NCBI GenBank assembly: GCA_025201765.1
Contig: MU623574.1
Span: 1-36,050, forward strand
DNA: 36,050 nucleotides
Reading direction: 5' to 3'
Source of the DNA: Daldinia sp. FL1419
Taxonomy: Eukaryota > Ascomycota > Sordariomycetes > Xylariales > Hypoxylaceae
Each line of letters opens with the position of its first letter. The first letter of the stretch is position 1. The translations under genes and the position numbers were made by a program. Below the pieces are notes generated by a model. The model was not told the origin of the DNA. It saw only the letters and a program-made list of their open reading frames with translations, and ran no database searches. Below, one piece after another: positions 30,399-36,050 of this stretch.

Positions 30399-33300
30399 AA
30401 TAAATAATAAAATTATTTATTATAAATCTTTTAAAATATTTTATATATTTAATTAACATTTTATTAAATATATATATATATAAGATATTTAGATTTATAA
30501 TTTCAAACTTTTTTATTATTTATAATACCTAAATTATTTTTTATTTAGGGATTATTATTATAAGAATAATATTTATTTATTTTATAATTTTATAATTAAA
30601 TTAATTAATAAATATTAAATTTCAAAAAGGTAAGTATTTTATTAATTTATAAAATATGTTTATATTTTTTATTTAAATAACATTTATATTATTAAATAAA
30701 ATATAGTTTTATATTTATATTAAATTTTTTAATTAAAATATTATAAAGATATGTTGGTAGGTACGTACGTAAGATAAAAGTAAAATAATAATAAAACAAA
30801 TAATAATAGGGGTAAGATTGGTGTATTAAAGTTGTTTAAAGAAGAAAGTTATTTAAGAGAAAGATAAATAAAAAACCTATTTTTATATAATAATAAATAT
30901 ATATATATTTTTTAAAAGTAATATCTTATATCAAAATATATAAATTATATAATTACTATTTACTTTATTTTCTTTTTATAATTATATTGCAAACTTAATA
31001 CTTAATTTTTATTTTACCTATTTTTTTAATTATAAATTAATTTGATTATTTTTTATTAATATTTATATGGCCTTGTTTGGGGATGTTTTTATTATGATAT
31101 TTATAAGATTATATATATTATGGATTTATTATATATTATTAATTTCTTAATTTTTACATAATTATTATAAGGTTATTAAATTAATTATTAATTTTTTTTA
31201 TTAATATTATTTATTTAAATAAGGTATTAATATAGGAAAAAGAAATTAATATAAAAAATTAATAGAGTTTTAGGTAATAAAAGGTATTTTAAAATAATAT
31301 TAATTATATAATAAATAATTTATCTAATATTAAAATTTTGGACCATTTTATAAATCTTATTAGCAAATACATTCTAAGTAATGTATTTATATTTAATAAA
31401 TAATTAATAGATGATGTTATTAATGATTTAAATTTTATTATTTTGGTTAATTAGTTTTTTATTATTTAATATAATAATATAATTAATTTATAAATTTAAA
31501 TCTTTATTATTTATAAATAAATTATTAATAAAGATGTATAAGTGTAAATTTTGGGGATTTAGATTAATATAATGTGAAAGGTTTAGGTGTACTTAAATAT
31601 ATTAGAAAAGGTCTATTTTGTGTAATGTATAGTTTGTGTAAAGTATAAGCTTTATATATTAAAATATAATTTATATAATAACCATGGCTTACACCATAAT
31701 AACTACCTATAGCTATTAAAGCAACTAACTATAACTTACACTATAACTTACCCTATATAATATATCCCTTAAATAAAGATAATATATTATATTCCTAAAC
31801 CTATTATATAACCTTGGCATATATAAGTGATTATTAATTATTTTAATAAGATTTTTCTTTTTAATAAATAAGATATTTCAAATAATATTACAATATAAAT
31901 AAAATATTTTTAATTGATTTATATAAACATATTATTTTTACCTCACATTAATATCTTTACAATATACCAAAACTTCATTTTTTTTATAAATTCCATTTAT
32001 TCTTCTATAATAATAATTTTAAAATAATTTAGATTTAAAATATATATATAGAAAGGCTTCTTCTTTTATCTTTTTATTAATCTTTTTTTTTTATTTATTT
32101 AAATTATTCCTCTTTAATTTAATCCTTATTTTTAATAAATATTATTATAATACCTTATATTAATAAAATTTAGAAAAAAAATAACTAATATTATAAATAC
32201 TTATTAAATATATTTTTTAATTTTATATACAATTATTTCTTCATTTATTCTAAACTTTTAACCAACCTTTAATATTTTGGATACCCTTGTAGTTGACCTA
32301 TCAGCTCTTATTGAAGCTAATGTTTTAGATTTGAACGTTCCCCTTATTATAAATACAATTATATAATCTAATAAATATCAAGTTAAATTAAAATTCTGTA
32401 AAGCCCATGCTAAAAAGTACTATACCCTTCCAGTCTTTACAACTTCTTTTACTAATCCATTAAATAAATATATTTTCTTTATCCTTAATATTGATTAATA
32501 TTTTATAAAAATTTAATTTTTTTAATTTTTAAACATAATTATAATATTAATTCCCCATTATTATATTAATTTTAAAATAATTATTTTAAAAAAATCTAAT
32601 TATTTTTATTATTTTTATAATTTTATTTATAATTAATATCCAAATTCCAACTATTTTAATTATAATAGTTACTTACTTAAATATTATAATTATATAATAA
32701 ATAATTACATTTATAAATTAATATAAATATTTTTTTTATTTTTTTTAATATTATTTTTTTCCTTTTAATTATATTATTAACTTATTTTTTTATTAATCCT
32801 TATTTAATTATAATATGGACTTATATATTTTTTAAAACCCATTTATTAAATTAAATTAAAATAAATTATTTATTCTTTAATTAATTAAATAAATTAATAT
32901 TGTAATTAAAATAAAATAGTAGAATTATAATAGAAGGTTAGGTAATTATTAATTATAAATAATTATTATAATGTTCTTTAAGAAATTATAAATAATTTGG
33001 TAATTTAAGAAATTCTAAAAACTAATTTAATTATCTTTATTAAGGGTAATAAAGAAGATAATTTTGTTAATGAATTAAATATGGTTTTTAAAGATGATAG
33101 TTTTAATATTAATTTAATTAAAATTATAGAAAAAAAGAGTGATAGGATATAAGGTTATTAAATGATAAATAAAATCAATTTTAATAATATAGGAAATAAT
33201 AATAAATTAATTAATTCAAATAATTTAATTAATTTTTTTAATAAAGGAATTAATAATAATTTTAAATAAATAAATAATTTAATAAATAATTTTAAGATTT

Positions 33301-36050
33301 TTGAAAAATAATCCAATAATAGTGAAATATTTATAAAAAATAAATATAATAATAATAAAAATAAATTTATTAAGGATATAAATTTTGATAATAATGATAA
33401 AATTATTATAAAAGAATTTTATATAAAAGTAGATATATTTAACTTCCTCTGCTAACTCTAATCCATTTTTAATTATATTTATTATATTATATAATAATAT
33501 ATTTATACTTATTAATCTTAATTATTCTTTTCTTTAATGTAACTATTGTTTCAATTAATATTATTATTATATTATAAATTTAATAAAATTTTAAAATATT
33601 CAAACTACTATTTTATAAAATTTTTCATAAATCTATCAATTAGTATTTAATTAGTTAATAAATAAACTACATTAAATATTCTTTTAATATATTTTTATTA
33701 TAATTATATATTTTAAATATTAATATATTATAATTTTATATTAACCTATTCCTTTTCTCTAACCACAAACCATATCATCTACTAATTATTACTAAATATC
33801 TTCCATTTTTTACTTATATTTAACTTAATATCTTTAAACAAACATTAAAATACTATAATCTTTTTTATTATTTTCTTTATAATTATTAATTTAACTTTTA
33901 TTATTAATATTAGTATAATTATTTATTTTATAACCTTCTATATTACCAATTCACTAAATAAAGAAATAATATAACTATATAATAAATATTTTATTTTATT
34001 ATTATTAGTAAAAAATATATTTTCTATTATAAATAACATTTTTAAATCTAAATCCCTATCCCTATATTTAATATAAAATTTTTATTTAATATATAGATAT
34101 TTAATAACTTAATTAATAATTTTTAAATGTTTAGATTTTAAATTAATAAAATAATAAAAAAATTATAATATTATATATATAATATTTAAATAAATTATAA
34201 TTATTATATAAAATATTAAACCTATTCTTTCCTAATATTCCTTAATAACCTTCTTATTAATTATATTATTATATTTTTATAATTTTATTATAATTATTAA
34301 TATTATTGGGTTATATAATAAATTATATAAATTAAATTTTAAAGTTATTTTCTTAATATAAACTTTATAATTAAAGGTTATTATTTTTTTCATATAATCT
34401 TACATCATTTTAATACTTAAATACCAATTTACTAATCCTTCTTCTTTCATTTTCCAAACATTTTTTATTAAATTAGTTATTATGTTAACTAACCTTTAAT
34501 AAATTTTATAATATATTATCAATATATTATTAATATAAATTAGTATATATATTAATCAATTTAGAAAATAGAATAGGTATAATTCTTTGGTAAAATTAAT
34601 TATCCTTATAATAATTAAGGTTTTAACTATCTCTTTATATTATAATAACAAAACATTTTTTAAATTATATATACTTATTTAACTATTTAAACCCTTTTAA
34701 TAATTAAATATATATTGGATTTCTATTTTTTTATAATATATAAATAAAAATATTTTTTATATTATATTATTAAATTTTTAGGTTAAATTATATTATAATT
34801 ATTATTATAATTTTAAATATTTTAATTATTAAAATAACTATATATATATATTATTAAAGGTATTTTTTTTTAAAGGTTATCTTTTATTATAATTTTTAAC
34901 TTATATATTTTTAAATAATTATTAATATTAAATTTATAATTAAATATCTACTTAATTAATAAAGATATTAATTTTATATCATTAATATTAATAATTTTCC
35001 AAACATCCTTCTTAATCATAACTTAAATTTCATTATTTATATTTTCTTTAAATTATTTATTTAAAAGGTATAAATCCAAATCCTTTTACCTTTTAAATTT
35101 AGATTTTATCATTATTATCCTATAAATAAAAATTTATTTACCAATATCTTATAATTTAAATATATATTTAATATTTATTATAATTATAATAATAATATAT
35201 AATATTTTATATTTACAATTTCTTTAATAAATTATTTTTTATTAATTAAATAAAAAAATATCTAAAAAATTATTAAATAATTTATTTATAAATATAGTTA
35301 TTTTATTTTAATTATACTTTATAATAATTAAAATTATAATTAATAACCTTACATCCTTAATATTATTATTTTTAAATAAATTTTTACCTTTTACTTATTA
35401 ATTAAATCTTAAAGCTTTTAACTATATTTTCTTAATATACTTTTAAAATATTTTCTTCCCCAGGTTATTTATCCCTTAATGGATTAATAAATCCAAATTA
35501 TTTCCATAAATAACTAATTTATAATAAATCTTAATTATTTACCTGCTCTCCTTTTTAAAAATTAATTTACATTTTATAATACACCCCCCACACTTTTAAA
35601 CTATTACTTTAACTTAAATATCTCTTTAAATATCATAATTTTATAATATTAATTTATCAATTCCAAATTATTTAATTTAAAACCTATTTTTTCTTATATT
35701 TAAATTTAATATAAATTATATTTATTAATTCTTTCTTTTAATTAACCTCCCTTTAAATCTAATTATAATATTATTTTACTTCCCTTATCTTAAATTATAT
35801 TAAATGTAAAATTATGGGTAATTAATTTATCATTTTATAAATTTAATTAATTTAATAATTTTAATAAAATAATATTTAATTATAATATAATATTTTTAAT
35901 ATAAATTAATTCCTTTTTTATAATAAATATTAATTTTATTTTTTATTTTAATAAATAAAATAATTTTTTATTAAATCAAATATTTCTTATTAAAATAACC
36001 TTTTATTTATAAAATATTTATATATAATATATATTAATAATTTTATAATT
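30399..36050. repeat. AT-rich, RIP-degraded block; no gene
   Basis: Extremely AT-rich to the end of the window, with only short frames. Slightly more complex pockets at about 31560-31800 and 32270-32450 could be transposon scraps. A GTAGGTACGTACGT simple repeat lies near 30755-30768. I found no complete LTR pair here by eye; pairs in such sequence are easily missed. Confidence 0.65.

Noticed and set aside
24841..36050. Mitochondrial DNA insertion as the source of the AT-rich sequence
   Set aside because: No mitochondrial genes or tRNAs are recognisable, and paired LTRs with transition-only differences point to RIP-mutated nuclear repeats.

Overview
The window looks like accessory DNA of a filamentous ascomycete. 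Short introns of about 40-70 nt with GT..AG ends and CTAAC/CTGAY-type branch sites, the gene families (FunK1 kinase, fungal APH kinase, fungal AAA ATPase with its own N-terminal domain, DUF3435 recombinase) and the compartment structure all point there. Two extremely AT-rich blocks (1 to about 8150 and about 24840 to 36050) flank a block of ordinary base composition of about 16.7 kb. The AT-rich blocks carry repeats whose copies differ almost only by transitions, as expected from repeat-induced point mutation (RIP).

Left block: a complete but dead Copia-type LTR retrotransposon (2457-7883) with two 152-bp LTRs and a 5-bp target duplication TTAAT, coding on the minus strand. Before it lies a degenerate three-unit tandem repeat. 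Right block: a 1.5-kb LTR element (27900-29438) with 182-bp LTRs and target duplication CATAT but no coding capacity, a further pair of about 340-bp direct repeats, and otherwise featureless AT-rich sequence.

Central block, left to right: an intact FunK1-type protein kinase (8388-10775, +); an intact APH-family kinase (11506-12624, -); a ten-exon AAA+ ATPase (13542-18048, +) broken by a 603-bp inverted-repeat transposon and an in-frame TAA; a degenerate repeat field and two orphan coding-like fragments; a small ISG12/IFI6-16-like membrane protein (20920-21474, +) with an in-frame TAA beside its intron; and a five-exon DUF3435 tyrosine recombinase (21810-24430, -) with three in-frame stops. 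All five premature stops can be explained by a single coding-strand C-to-T change (CAA/CAG/CGA to TAA/TAG/TGA).

The DUF3435 gene lies about 0.4 kb inside the right edge and is read inward. This is the position and orientation of the 'captain' recombinase in Starship giant transposons, with the other genes lying where cargo would be. The most interesting reading is therefore a small, decayed Starship-like element, or the captain end of one, set in RIP-degraded retrotransposons. I could not find matching element ends, so this remains an inference. All gene models were built by eye; exon phases join exactly in the AAA, IFI6-like and DUF3435 genes, which supports them.
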